Of a stretch of 64,000 bases of DNA, positions 7,556 through 16,472 are shown in pieces. The stretch is from Alphaproteobacteria bacterium (GTDB taxonomy: Bacteria; Pseudomonadota; Alphaproteobacteria; Rhodobacterales; Rhodobacteraceae). Within the stretch, counting starts at the first letter, position 1; each line of letters opens with the position of its first letter. Position numbers and translations under genes: made by a program. The stretch spans positions 1 to 64,000 of the forward strand of contig JAUIAS010000013.1 of the NCBI GenBank assembly GCA_030425395.1, given 5' to 3'. The notes beneath the pieces are model-generated. The model saw nothing but the letters and a program-made list of their open reading frames with translations. It did not search any database and was not told the origin of the DNA.

Positions 7556-8956
7556 ATGAACTGGGACGAATTTGCGGACTGGAGCCGCACTGCCGCCGAT
7601 TGGGGGCGTGATTATCACAAGACCATCCGCGACAATCCGGTGCGCGCGCAGGTCAAACCCGGCGACATCCTGTCCCGACTACCTGCCGCGCCACCGGAAA
7701 CCGGCGAAGACATGCAAGCCGTCTGGGACGATTTTCGCCGTGACGTGATGCCGGGGATCACCCATTGGCAGCATCCGCGCTTCTTTGCCTACTTCAATTC
7801 GAACGCGTCACCCGCCAGCGTTCTGGCCGAGTTTCTGTCGTCTATCGTCGCGCCGCAATGCATGTTGTGGCAGACTTCTCCCGCCGCGACCGAGATGGAA
7901 ACCCGGATGATGGAATGGCTGGCGCAGGGGCTCGGTCTGTCCGACAGCTATAGCGGCGTCATTCAGGACAGCGCATCCTCGGCGACGCTGGCGGCGGTTC
8001 TGACCATGCGTGAAAGGGCGCTGGAATGGTCAGGCAATACCGAAGGGTTGGCCGGGCAAAAACCTGTGCGGGTGTATTGCTCCGATCAGGTCCACTCTTC
8101 GATTGACCGGGCCATCTGGGTGTCTGGGGTGGGGCAAAAAAACCTTGTCAAACTGCCGACCAAAGGGGTCCGCAAGGCGCTGGACGTGGACGCATTACGC
8201 GCCGCCATCAAGGCTGATCGTGCGGCGGGATATTTGCCTGCCGGGCTGATCGGCGTGACCGGTGCCACCGGCATGGGCGCGTGTGATGATCTGGATGCGT
8301 TGGCCAACGTGGCAGAGGCTGAAGGCCTCTATACACACCTTGACGCGGCGTGGGCGGGAACGGCAATGATCTGCCCGGAATTCCGCACACTCTGGACCGG
8401 GGCAGACCGCTTTGACTCCATTGTCTTCAATCCGCACAAATGGTTGGGCGCACAATTCGATTGTTCCGCGCATTTCCTGCGCGATCCTGACCTGTTGCGG
8501 CAAACGCTGGCCATCCGTCCCGAATACCTGCGCACACATGCCGAAAGCGACGTGATTGATTATTCTGAATGGTCCGTCCCTCTGGGGCGGCGGTTCCGGG
8601 CTCTCAAGCTGTGGTTCGTGATGCGGATCTACGGGATGGAAGGCTTGCGATCGCGCATCCGTAACCACGTCGCCTGGTCGCAAGCGCTGTGTGAACGCAT
8701 GCGCGCAGAACCGGATTTCGAAATCACCAGCGAACCTGTCCTGTCGTTGTGGTCGTTCCGACCCAAAGGGGCCACCGACGATCAAACACAGGCGCTCGTG
8801 GATGCGATCAACGATGACGGGCGGATATATCTGACACAGGGTATGGTTGACGGGCGTAAGGTGATCCGTTTTCAAGCCGGGCAATTCGATTGTGCGGCTG
8901 AGGATTTCGATACAGCATTTGACACGATAACGACGATAGCAAGGAACCTGACATGA
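7556..8956 (+). CDS. PLP-dependent aromatic-L-amino-acid decarboxylase
   Basis: The 466-residue fold-type I enzyme aligns well with eukaryotic aromatic amino acid decarboxylase: NPHKW with the PLP lysine at 295, HSSIDRA with the cofactor-stacking His180, LDAAWAGTAMICPEFR, and VPLGRRFRALKLWFV. The mobile-loop tyrosine that separates decarboxylases from aldehyde synthases is present as Tyr324 (RPEYLRTH). The expected reaction is removal of CO2 from DOPA, tyrosine, phenylalanine or tryptophan. It lies inside the homoprotocatechuate operon, with AAGGAC before the ATG and an ATGA overlap with hpaG. This suggests that an aromatic amino acid or its amine feeds the pathway. Amine oxidase and hydroxylase genes are not in the window. 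Substrate is inferred only. Confidence 0.9.
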   Translation: MNWDEFADWSRTAADWGRDYHKTIRDNPVRAQVKPGDILSRLPAAPPETGEDMQAVWDDFRRDVMPGITHWQHPRFFAYFNSNASPASVLAEFLSSIVAPQCMLWQTSPAATEMETRMMEWLAQGLGLSDSYSGVIQDSASSATLAAVLTMRERALEWSGNTEGLAGQKPVRVYCSDQVHSSIDRAIWVSGVGQKNLVKLPTKGVRKALDVDALRAAIKADRAAGYLPAGLIGVTGATGMGACDDLDALANVAEAEGLYTHLDAAWAGTAMICPEFRTLWTGADRFDSIVFNPHKWLGAQFDCSAHFLRDPDLLRQTLAIRPEYLRTHAESDVIDYSEWSVPLGRRFRALKLWFVMRIYGMEGLRSRIRNHVAWSQALCERMRAEPDFEITSEPVLSLWSFRPKGATDDQTQALVDAINDDGRIYLTQGMVDGRKVIRFQAGQFDCAAEDFDTAFDTITTIARNLT

Positions 8957-9837
8957 CATTGCCCGCCGGAGTGGTGTTTGCCACTGTTCAACCCTCGGAA
9001 GACGGGGCACAGCCTGTCTATGGATGTGTGACGCATGCGGGTTTTGTCGCCTTGTCGGATACATTTCCGCAGTGGCCCACCCTGCGCGAGGTCATAGAGG
9101 CGGGCGCATTGCAAACGTTGGCTCAGGCGGCACAAGGCAAGGCCGCCGATCTGCCCCATGGCGCGTTCCGCTATCTCCCGCCGGTGCCCGCGCCGGAAAA
9201 GATCATCTGCGTCGGCGTCAACTTTCCAGCCCGGAACGAAGAATACGGAGACGGGCAAGAGGCACCGCCAAACATGTCGTTATTCATCCGCTTCCCGCGA
9301 AGCTTTGTCGGCCATGACGCTCCGATCATCCGGCCAAGGGCATCCGAACAGCTGGATTATGAAGGCGAGATCGTCGTGGTCATCGGCAAAGGCGGGCGGC
9401 ACATCCCCCAAGACGAGGCCCTGTCGCACATCGCTGCGCTGTCGCTGTGCAACGAAGGCACGCTGCGTGACTGGGTGCGTCATGCGAAATTCAACGTCAC
9501 GCAGGGAAAGAACTTTGACAATTCCGGTGCAATGGGACCATGGCTTGTTCCGTTCACAAACGCCGCCCAGATCGCCGATATCCGGCTGACAACCACCGTC
9601 AACGGCGAGCTGCGCCAAGATGACCGGACATCGAGAATGCTGTTTCCGGTGGCACGTCAGATCGCCTATATCTCAACCTTCACAACACTGGTGCCCGGCG
9701 ACATCATCGTTACCGGAACACCCACTGGTGCCGGTGCCCGGTTTGATCCTCCGCGGTTTCTCAAACCCGGTGATGTGATCGAAATCTCCGCCGAAGGTAT
9801 CGGCACTCTGCGCAACACGGTCGAGGACGAACAATGA
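8953..9837 (+). CDS. hpaG: HpaG-like fumarylacetoacetate-hydrolase family isomerase/decarboxylase
   Basis: The 294-residue protein has a short N-terminal domain and one FAH domain from about residue 78 (KIICVGVNFPARN) to the end, with the metal-binding YEGEIVVVIGK and the GTPTGAGARF loop. In E. coli HpaG two homologous halves decarboxylate 5-oxopent-3-ene-1,2,5-tricarboxylate and isomerise the product. Here only one unit is present, so either it performs both steps or a second unit lies elsewhere. It overlaps the decarboxylase gene upstream and hpaH downstream (both ATGA), which supports its place in the pathway. Confidence 0.85.
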   Translation: MTLPAGVVFATVQPSEDGAQPVYGCVTHAGFVALSDTFPQWPTLREVIEAGALQTLAQAAQGKAADLPHGAFRYLPPVPAPEKIICVGVNFPARNEEYGDGQEAPPNMSLFIRFPRSFVGHDAPIIRPRASEQLDYEGEIVVVIGKGGRHIPQDEALSHIAALSLCNEGTLRDWVRHAKFNVTQGKNFDNSGAMGPWLVPFTNAAQIADIRLTTTVNGELRQDDRTSRMLFPVARQIAYISTFTTLVPGDIIVTGTPTGAGARFDPPRFLKPGDVIEISAEGIGTLRNTVEDEQ

Positions 9838-10634
9838 CGCCAGAAGACGCGGCACAGGCCGCCCAAGACCTGTTCGAAGCCGAAGAAACGGGTGCCCAGA
9901 TCGGGTTGCTGTCTCTCAGGTTTCCCGGAATGACTCTGGATGATGCCTATGCGGTGCAAGACGCGCTCGTCGCGCGCAAACTGGCCGCGGGTCGGCGCAA
10001 GATCGGCTGGAAAATCGGATTGACGAGCCGCGCCATGCAGGACGCTCTCAACATCGAAACACCTGATAGTGGCGTCTTGCTGGACAACATGTTGTTTGAA
10101 AGTGGTGACACTGTTCCGAAGGGCCGGTTCATCCAACCCCGGATCGAAGCCGAGATTGCCTTTGTGATGGGCGCAGACTTGCCGCACGGCGATCTCAACC
10201 GTGAAGATATCCTTGCCGCCACCGAACATGTTGCTCCGGCGCTGGAAATTCTGGACACGCGGATTTTGCGCTCGGACCCGGCGACCGGAAAGGCGCGCGT
10301 CGTGACAGATACGATCAGCGACAACGCCGCAAACGCCGGTGTGGTTCTGGGCGCGGCGCGCCACGATCCCCGCGCAGTGGATTTACGGTGGGTCGGGGCG
10401 ATCGTGTCACGCGACGCCGTAGTAGAGGAAACCGGCCTTGGTGCTGGTGTGCTGAACGATCCAGTAACATCCATGATCTGGCTTGCACGCCGCATGGAGG
10501 CATACGGCCAGCGCATAGAGGCCGGGGATATCGTCTTGTCCGGCTCGTTTATCCGCCCGGTGGAATGCCCCACCGGAACGCAGATCGACGCGGATTTCGG
10601 TGCGTTTGGCACCGTGTCCATCGCATTCGAATAA
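9834..10634 (+). CDS. hpaH: 2-oxo-hept-4-ene-1,7-dioate hydratase
   Basis: This 266-residue protein belongs to the MhpD/HpaH hydratase family. Recognisable segments are KIGWKIGLTSRAMQ, the acidic metal site IQPRIEAEIAFVMG, and VLSGSFIRPVEC near the C-terminus. It hydrates 2-oxohept-4-ene-1,7-dioate to the 4-hydroxy compound, the substrate of the following aldolase HpaI. Its ATG overlaps the hpaG stop (ATGA), and hpaI follows after 13 bases, so order in the operon matches order in the pathway. Related hydratases of the catechol pathway (DmpE, MhpD) are the main alternative; context argues for HpaH. Confidence 0.92.
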   Translation: MTPEDAAQAAQDLFEAEETGAQIGLLSLRFPGMTLDDAYAVQDALVARKLAAGRRKIGWKIGLTSRAMQDALNIETPDSGVLLDNMLFESGDTVPKGRFIQPRIEAEIAFVMGADLPHGDLNREDILAATEHVAPALEILDTRILRSDPATGKARVVTDTISDNAANAGVVLGAARHDPRAVDLRWVGAIVSRDAVVEETGLGAGVLNDPVTSMIWLARRMEAYGQRIEAGDIVLSGSFIRPVECPTGTQIDADFGAFGTVSIAFE

Positions 10635-10647
10635 AAGGAACATCTTG

Positions 10648-11418
10648 ATGCCCGCGCTTCCCAACACGTTCAAAGCCCGGCTTAGCGCTGGCGACCGTAT
10701 GATCGGTTGCTGGCTTGGCCTTGCAGATCTCTATGCCGCCGAAATTATGGGGACAGCGGGGTTCGACTGGGTCGTGGTAGATGGCGAACACGCGCCCAAC
10801 GACATACGGTCCATACGCGATCAACTGATCGCGCTTGAGGCATCTTCCAGCCATGGAGTCGTGCGCCTCCCGGTCGGGGAAACCTGGATGATCAAACAGG
10901 CGCTGGACATTGGCGCTCAGACCCTTCTCATCCCGATGGTGGAAAGCGCAGAACAAGCCGCTGAACTGGTGCGCGCTTGCCGGTATCCCCCCGACGGTGT
11001 GCGCGGGGCCGGGGCCTCGCTGTCGCGGGCGTCACGGTTCTCTGCAATCCCTGACTATGTTGCGACGGCGAATGCCGAAATCTGCCTTCTGGTGCAGGTC
11101 GAAAGCCGGGCGGGCATTGCCGCGCTGGACGATATTCTGGCCGTGGACGGAGTCGACGGGGTATTTATCGGCCCCGCCGACCTTGCCGCCGACATGGGCT
11201 ATCGCGGCGATTCCTCTGTTCCACAGGTTCAGGAGGTCATCCTTGCCGCCTTGCAACGCATCGCGGCATCGCCCAAGGCAGCCGGCATTCTTTCGACAAC
11301 TGACGCATCCACCGAAGCCTATCGGCAGGCAGGTGCCCAGTTTCACGCGGTAGGAATTGACGTTGTGCTCTTGGCCCGTGTGCTGCGCGAAACCGCGGCA
11401 AAGTGGAAAGACAACTGA
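10648..11418 (+). CDS. hpaI: 4-hydroxy-2-oxo-heptane-1,7-dioate aldolase
   Basis: The 256-residue class II aldolase of the HpcH/HpaI family shows the active-site loop VVDGEHAPND, the arginine in VRLPVGE, the metal ligand Glu in VQVESRAG and the metal ligand Asp in FIGPADLAADMG. It splits 4-hydroxy-2-oxoheptanedioate into pyruvate and succinic semialdehyde, completing the hpa pathway. I chose ATG 10648 because AAAAGGA lies eight bases upstream and the family usually begins at this point. The frame is open further upstream into hpaH. Confidence 0.93.
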   Translation: MPALPNTFKARLSAGDRMIGCWLGLADLYAAEIMGTAGFDWVVVDGEHAPNDIRSIRDQLIALEASSSHGVVRLPVGETWMIKQALDIGAQTLLIPMVESAEQAAELVRACRYPPDGVRGAGASLSRASRFSAIPDYVATANAEICLLVQVESRAGIAALDDILAVDGVDGVFIGPADLAADMGYRGDSSVPQVQEVILAALQRIAASPKAAGILSTTDASTEAYRQAGAQFHAVGIDVVLLARVLRETAAKWKDN

Positions 11419-11512
11419 TCGCGGCACAAGGCGCAGGACGCACCGATCACGCTTGCGCCTGACGGCTCAGTGGTGCAAGCCCAAAACACGCAAAATCGGG
11501 AGGGGGTAAGCA

Positions 11513-12688
11513 ATGCAGACAGGTATTGTCGTCTTATGTCTTGGCTACGTCCTTAGCCAGTTCTTCCGAGCTTTCCTTGCCGTGCTTAGCGTGCCTCTTG
11601 CAACAGATCTGGGCGCGACAGCAGAGGATCTCGCGTTTGCCTCGGGACTTTGGTTCATCACCTTTGCGGCATGTCAGATTCCAGTTGGCTGGGCGCTGGA
11701 TCATATTGGCCCACGCAGGACGGCCTCGGTCCTGATGGCACTGGGTGCCGGTGGCGGAGCGATCCTGTTTTCACTGGCAACGGGGCCGGGCGGCATCAAC
11801 GCGGCAATGCTTTTGATCGGGATCGGATGCTCACCGATCCTCATGGCGTCCTACTTTATCTTCGCGCGGCAATTTCCACCGGCACGGTTCGCCACATTGG
11901 CCGCGCTCATGTTGGGTATCGGATCGCTGGGCAATCTGATCGCATCCTATCCAATGGCATGGGCCGCAGAAACACTCGGCTGGCGTATTGCGCTGGCGGG
12001 GCTCGGTGGTTTGTCGATCCTGATTGCCATTTGCATCGGAGTATTCCTGCGTGATCCCGAGCGGATCGAACAATCGGCAGGTGGCTCTTTGATGTCAGTG
12101 CTACGGATGCCTGCTCTTTGGCTGATTCTGCCGCTGATGCTGGTCAACTATGCACCGGCAGGGGCGATCCGGGGGCTGTGGATCGGGCCTTATTTCACCG
12201 ATGTCTTTGACCTTGGGGCCGGGCAGATCGGCACCGCCGGTTTTGTCATGGGTTGCGCGATGATCCTTGGCAGTTTTGCCTATGGCCCCTTGGATCGCAT
12301 CTTTGGCACCCGGAAATGGGCGGTTTTCGGCGGCAATGCCTTGTGTGCCTTGTCCCTGTTTGCACTTGCGTTTTTTGTGGACAGCGCGCCTTGGGTCGCG
12401 ATTGCACTGTTCGCGTCCGCCGGGTTCTTTGGCGCGTCCTTCCCGCTTCTGCTGGCACATGGAAGGGCCTTCTTTCCACCGCATCTGGCCGGGCGCGGCG
12501 TGACCCTGATGAATCTGTTCGGGATCGGTGGCGTCGGCATCGCGCAATTTGCGTCGGGGCGTTTTCACGGTGCCCTTGCCCCCACGATGGATTCGGTGAC
12601 GCTTTATTCCACACTCTTTGCCCTGTTTGGCGCCATCGTCGTCATCGGGTTGGTCTTTTACGCCTTCAGCCGCGACAACTTGCAATGA
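11513..12688 (+). CDS. MFS transporter, probable importer linked to the hpa operon
   Basis: This is a 391-residue protein with about twelve membrane segments and an MFS-type loop after helix 2 (GWALDHIGPRRT). GGGAGGGGG sits a few bases before the ATG. It follows hpaI by 94 bases in the same direction, the position taken by transporters such as HpaX in enteric hpa clusters, though it is not an obvious HpaX orthologue. Uptake of hydroxyphenylacetate-type acids is a reasonable guess from position. A separate promoter cannot be excluded. Confidence 0.8.
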   Translation: MQTGIVVLCLGYVLSQFFRAFLAVLSVPLATDLGATAEDLAFASGLWFITFAACQIPVGWALDHIGPRRTASVLMALGAGGGAILFSLATGPGGINAAMLLIGIGCSPILMASYFIFARQFPPARFATLAALMLGIGSLGNLIASYPMAWAAETLGWRIALAGLGGLSILIAICIGVFLRDPERIEQSAGGSLMSVLRMPALWLILPLMLVNYAPAGAIRGLWIGPYFTDVFDLGAGQIGTAGFVMGCAMILGSFAYGPLDRIFGTRKWAVFGGNALCALSLFALAFFVDSAPWVAIALFASAGFFGASFPLLLAHGRAFFPPHLAGRGVTLMNLFGIGGVGIAQFASGRFHGALAPTMDSVTLYSTLFALFGAIVVIGLVFYAFSRDNLQ

Positions 12689-12760
12689 GACGGGCCTTTT
12701 AACTCTGCTGCAATTCCGGTAACACCCCGCAGCCATATACCTCTGAAGGGGAGATTACTC

Positions 12761-13783
12761 ATGGGCTATCGCGTCGTTGTCGCAGGCGCCACAGGCAATG
12801 TGGGCCGCGAAATGCTGAACATCCTTGCGGAACGCCAGTTTCCGGTTGACGAGCTGGCGGTTCTTGCCAGCCGCCGGTCTCTAGGCACAGAAGTCAGCTT
12901 TGGCGACAAGACCTTGACCACGAAGGATATCGAACAGTTCGATTTCTTCGGATGGGATCTCGCGCTGTTCGCCATCGGCTCGGACGCAACCAAGGTTTAC
13001 GCCCCCAAAGCCGCCGCAGCGGGCTGCGTCGTGATCGACAACAGTTCGCTCTATCGCTATGATCCCGACGTTCCGCTGATCGTTCCCGAGGTGAACCCGC
13101 AAGCGGTTCACGGGTATGCTAAGAAGAACATCATTGCCAATCCCAACTGCTCAACCGCACAGATGGTCGTTGCTCTCAAGCCGCTGCATGATCGCGCCAA
13201 GATCAAGCGCGTCGTGGTCTCCACCTATCAATCGGTGTCAGGCGCGGGCAAGGAAGGCATGGATGAGCTTTGGGAACAGACCAAGGCCGTCTATAACCCC
13301 ACATCCGACGTTCCTCCGAAAAAGTTCCAGAAGCAAATCGCCTTTAACGTGATTCCCCACATCGACGTTTTCATGGAAGACGGTTCGACCAAAGAAGAAT
13401 GGAAGATGGTGGCCGAAACCAAAAAAATCGTGGACACCGCCATCAAGGTCACAGCGACCTGCGTTCGGGTGCCTGTTTTCGTCGGCCACGCAGAATCGAT
13501 CAACATCGAATTCGAAGAGTTTCTTGATGAGGACGAAGCCCGGGACATTCTGCGCGAATCGCCCGGCATCATGGTGATCGACAAGCGCGAAGCAGGTGGC
13601 TACGTGACGCCCGTGGAATGCGTTGGGGATTTCGCGACCTTCATCAGCCGCATCCGGCAGGACGGAACCATCGAAAACGGTCTGAACCTGTGGTGCGTGT
13701 CCGACAACCTGCGCAAGGGTGCCGCCCTGAACGCTGTGCAAATTGCGGAACTTCTGGGCCGCGAAGTTCTCAAGAAGGGCTAA
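12761..13783 (+). CDS. asd: aspartate-semialdehyde dehydrogenase
   Basis: The 340-residue cytosolic enzyme reduces aspartyl phosphate to aspartate semialdehyde, feeding lysine/diaminopimelate, threonine and methionine synthesis. The NADP-binding start VVVAGATGNVGREML, the nucleophile Cys130 (IANPNCSTAQ), the acid/base His243 (GHAESIN) and the SVSGAGKEGM loop are all present. AAGGGGAG precedes the ATG. A clear intrinsic terminator follows the stop, so this is a single-gene unit unrelated to the catabolic genes upstream. Confidence 0.96.
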   Translation: MGYRVVVAGATGNVGREMLNILAERQFPVDELAVLASRRSLGTEVSFGDKTLTTKDIEQFDFFGWDLALFAIGSDATKVYAPKAAAAGCVVIDNSSLYRYDPDVPLIVPEVNPQAVHGYAKKNIIANPNCSTAQMVVALKPLHDRAKIKRVVVSTYQSVSGAGKEGMDELWEQTKAVYNPTSDVPPKKFQKQIAFNVIPHIDVFMEDGSTKEEWKMVAETKKIVDTAIKVTATCVRVPVFVGHAESINIEFEEFLDEDEARDILRESPGIMVIDKREAGGYVTPVECVGDFATFISRIRQDGTIENGLNLWCVSDNLRKGAALNAVQIAELLGREVLKKG

Positions 13784-13803
13784 GCGCCCCCGCCGAATCC
13801 AAC

Positions 13804-13834
13804 GCCCCGCGCCCTTTGGGCCGCGGGGCTTTTT
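13804..13834 (+). terminator. intrinsic terminator of asd
   Basis: A stem of GCCCCGCG pairing with CGCGGGGC, extended by CCC/GGG around a TTT loop with one bulged C, is followed directly by TTTTT. It begins 21 bases after the asd stop and separates asd from the convergent carbonic anhydrase gene. Confidence 0.85.
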
Positions 13835-13853
13835 CGTGCTCATCTAGGATTGG

Positions 13854-14504
13854 TCAGACCGGGATGAACTTGCCCTGTTGACCGTCAAACGACATCAGGC
13901 CGCCTTCGCCGATATCGGTCCACAATCCGTGCAGGCTCAGCTCACCGCTCTCAACGGCATCCTTGATGAACGGAAATGTCATCAGGTTTTCAAGCGATGT
14001 CATCACCGCGAGATGTTCGAAATCGCGCGCACGTTCCCGCGTGTTGTCCATGCCCGCAATATCCCCAAACTTAGGTTTGAGGATATCCATCCAACGTCCC
14101 ACGAAGCTGGTCTTTTCCTCAAGCTCGGGCGCACGGCCTTCGCACATGTCGATACACCCCTGCACACCTCCGCAGCTTGAATGCCCCAACACGATCAGAT
14201 GCGCGACCTTTAGAAACCGCACCGCATATTCCACCGCGGCACTTGTCCCGTGATGGTCGCCATCAGGCTCATAGGGGGGCACGAGGTTGGCAATGTTGCG
14301 GTGAATGAAGAACTCACCCTGATCGGCACCGAAAATCGAAGTCACATGCACGCGGCTGTCGCAGCACGAAATCACCATGGCACGCGGCCGTTGCCCTTCT
14401 TCTGCCAGACGCCGATACCAAGCGCGGTTCTCTGCATAAGATGTCGCCTTCCATCCATGGTAACGCTGAACAAGGTAACTGGGCAGGGGTTTGGCATAAT
14501 TCAT
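13854..14504 (-). CDS. beta-class carbonic anhydrase
   Basis: The 216-residue protein interconverts CO2 and bicarbonate using a zinc site. The beta-class ligands are visible: the cysteine with its Asp-Arg dyad in ISCCDSRVH, and His plus Cys in LGHSSCGGVQG. The RNIANLVPPY and GTSAAVEYAV segments are also typical. The ATG at 14504 has GGAG at good spacing. An upstream in-frame ATG at 14516 is less likely. It is probably cytoplasmic and housekeeping. A conserved small gene and an aminopeptidase gene lie divergently upstream. Confidence 0.94.
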   Translation of the reverse strand: MNYAKPLPSYLVQRYHGWKATSYAENRAWYRRLAEEGQRPRAMVISCCDSRVHVTSIFGADQGEFFIHRNIANLVPPYEPDGDHHGTSAAVEYAVRFLKVAHLIVLGHSSCGGVQGCIDMCEGRAPELEEKTSFVGRWMDILKPKFGDIAGMDNTRERARDFEHLAVMTSLENLMTFPFIKDAVESGELSLHGLWTDIGEGGLMSFDGQQGKFIPV

Positions 14505-14641
14505 TGCGGACTCCATCCGGGCTTCTAGAAGCGCGGATAGCGCGATTTGAAACAAAATTCGAGCAATAAACCCTCATGGCCTTCAGGAATTGCAAACTTA
14601 CCTGCGCCATTGTCCTTCCGGTGGGAAAAAAGGGGTGTGTT

Positions 14642-15025
14642 GTGCAAGAACCCGTAACAAGGCTCTGTCCGGGGGACAGGGTGCAGTTGGATGTGGATCG
14701 TATCCACAAAATTTATACTGACCTCGGCCCGACGCGGGCCGAAGATGTCATATGCCGCGCAATCGAAGAGATGGCACTTCGCCTGTTTCGCAGCGACGGA
14801 CTTTGGACGACGCGTGATACGGAACGGTTGGGAACCTGCCTGCGCGCCCTGATTGCCATCGCCGATCAGGTCGGCATGCTGTCGATAACGCAGGTCGCGC
14901 GCGATGTGCAGATCGCCCTGTCGCGCAAGGATGAACCAGCCATCGCTGCCACGCTGGCGCGATTGCGACGTGTAGGGGAAAGTTCCATGACCAACATCTG
15001 GGATATTGGCAACCTGTCGGGTTGA
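14642..15025 (+). CDS. conserved hypothetical protein of the Rhodobacterales type
   Basis: The frame encodes about 127 residues from a GTG with AAGGGG eight bases upstream. An ATG at 14576 would add 22 less protein-like residues. The chain looks helical and soluble, with the stretch RAEDVICRAIEEMALRLF, a basic amphipathic middle (LGTCLRALIAIADQVG) and a C-terminal TLARLRRVGESSM. I do not recognise a named domain. It lies between a divergent carbonic anhydrase and the leucyl aminopeptidase, 60 bases before the latter, and may be co-transcribed with it. No function is proposed. Confidence 0.7.
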   Translation: MQEPVTRLCPGDRVQLDVDRIHKIYTDLGPTRAEDVICRAIEEMALRLFRSDGLWTTRDTERLGTCLRALIAIADQVGMLSITQVARDVQIALSRKDEPAIAATLARLRRVGESSMTNIWDIGNLSG

Positions 15026-15086
15026 CGGCTTGCGCTGACGTTTCGCAACGCTAGGGTTGTGGCAGCCACGATCCAAGGAATAGCAG

Positions 15087-16472
15087 ATGACACCGCGTTT
15101 CGCTTCGCCGGATACTCCGGCAATACCGCTGCATATAGTTGCAAAAAACGATCTGGATGGCTGGCTGGAATCGCAGCCCGCCTCCATTTCGCAATGGGTG
15201 CGCGTCAACGGGTTCAACGCTTCGTCGGGATCAGCGCTTGCCGTGCCTGATGCGTCAGGAAACATTGCACTGGCATTGGCCGGATACGGTACGCCTGACG
15301 CCCGCGCGCGCAGCCGCTTTGTCCTTGCCAGTGCGGCCACCAAGCTACCCGAAAGGACATACCGCATCGCGGGCGGCTTGCCCGCCAACTTGGCCGAACA
15401 GGAAGCATTGGGCTGGCTCCTGTCCACCTACCAGTTCACCCGCTATAAAGACGACAAGCCCCGTTTGCACGGCCTTGTCGCCCCCGAAGGCATCAATCCC
15501 TCGCGTATAGAGGCAATAGCGGCGGGCGAATGGCTGACACGCGATCTGATAAACACACCGGCAAACGACATGGGCCCCGATGCGCTTGAGACCGCAGCCC
15601 GAAATCTTGCGGCACATCATAACGCTTCGATTGAAACGATAACCGGCGAAGACCTCATCACCGGGAACTTTCCAATGATCCACACCGTGGGGCGCGCGGC
15701 CAAACGCGCACCTCGTCTGATCGACATGACCTGGGGGCAAAGTGGCCCGCAGCTTGTGCTCGTGGGCAAAGGGGTCTGCTTTGACACCGGCGGGCTGAAC
15801 CTCAAACCAGCCAGCTCCATGGGACTGATGAAAAAAGACATGGGCGGTGCGGCAACGGTTCTTGGGCTTGCCCATATGATCATGGCGCTTAACCTGCCTT
15901 TACGACTGCGCGTCCTGATCCCTGCCGTGGAAAACGCCGTCGCAGGTGACGCGTTCCGACCTCAGGACGTGCTGACCTCGCGCAAGGGGCTGACAGTCGA
16001 GATCAACAACACTGATGCAGAGGGGCGCCTTGTCCTTGCAGACGCGCTGGCCCTTGCCGATGAAGCCGAACCCGATCTGATCGTGTCCATGGCCACCCTG
16101 ACCGGCGCGGCGCGCGTGGCCGTGGGCCCTGATCTGGCCCCGTTCTATACCGACAGCGATGCCGATGCAGACGCCTTGGCCACCGCTGCCAATGCCGCCG
16201 CCGATCCCGTGTGGCGCATGCCGTTCCACTCGCCCTACGAAACAATGATCGAACCAGCCGTCGCCGATCTCGACAACGCCCCCTCCGGCGGGTTCGCGGG
16301 TTCGATCACTGCGGCATTGTTCTTGCGCAGGTTCGTGACGCAAACATCGCGCTACATGCATTTCGACATCTACGGATGGCAACCATCAGCGGCACCCGCC
16401 CGACCCAAAGGCGGAGCCGGTCAAGGCGCGCGCGCCCTTCTGGAAGCACTGCCAGAATTGCTTGCTCTGTGA
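15087..16472 (+). CDS. leucyl aminopeptidase family protein (M17)
   Basis: This 461-residue metallopeptidase has a variable N-terminal domain and an M17 catalytic domain from about residue 150. The metal-binding lysine/aspartate region VGKGVCFDTGGLNLKP, the MKKDMGGAA segment and the hallmark NTDAEGRLVLADAL are clear. It would remove N-terminal residues from peptides in the cytoplasm with two divalent metals. Its stop overlaps the next gene as GTGA, and that gene encodes a peptidoglycan-type peptidase. The pairing suggests recycling of cell-wall peptides. It is the shorter M17 form common in alphaproteobacteria, alongside the longer PepA. Confidence 0.92.
   Translation: MTPRFASPDTPAIPLHIVAKNDLDGWLESQPASISQWVRVNGFNASSGSALAVPDASGNIALALAGYGTPDARARSRFVLASAATKLPERTYRIAGGLPANLAEQEALGWLLSTYQFTRYKDDKPRLHGLVAPEGINPSRIEAIAAGEWLTRDLINTPANDMGPDALETAARNLAAHHNASIETITGEDLITGNFPMIHTVGRAAKRAPRLIDMTWGQSGPQLVLVGKGVCFDTGGLNLKPASSMGLMKKDMGGAATVLGLAHMIMALNLPLRLRVLIPAVENAVAGDAFRPQDVLTSRKGLTVEINNTDAEGRLVLADALALADEAEPDLIVSMATLTGAARVAVGPDLAPFYTDSDADADALATAANAAADPVWRMPFHSPYETMIEPAVADLDNAPSGGFAGSITAALFLRRFVTQTSRYMHFDIYGWQPSAAPARPKGGAGQGARALLEALPELLAL

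Noticed and set aside
11429-11460. AGGCGCA/TGCGCCT inverted repeat after hpaI
   Set aside because: An 18-base loop and no T-tract make it weak as a terminator, and the downstream transporter is probably in the same unit.
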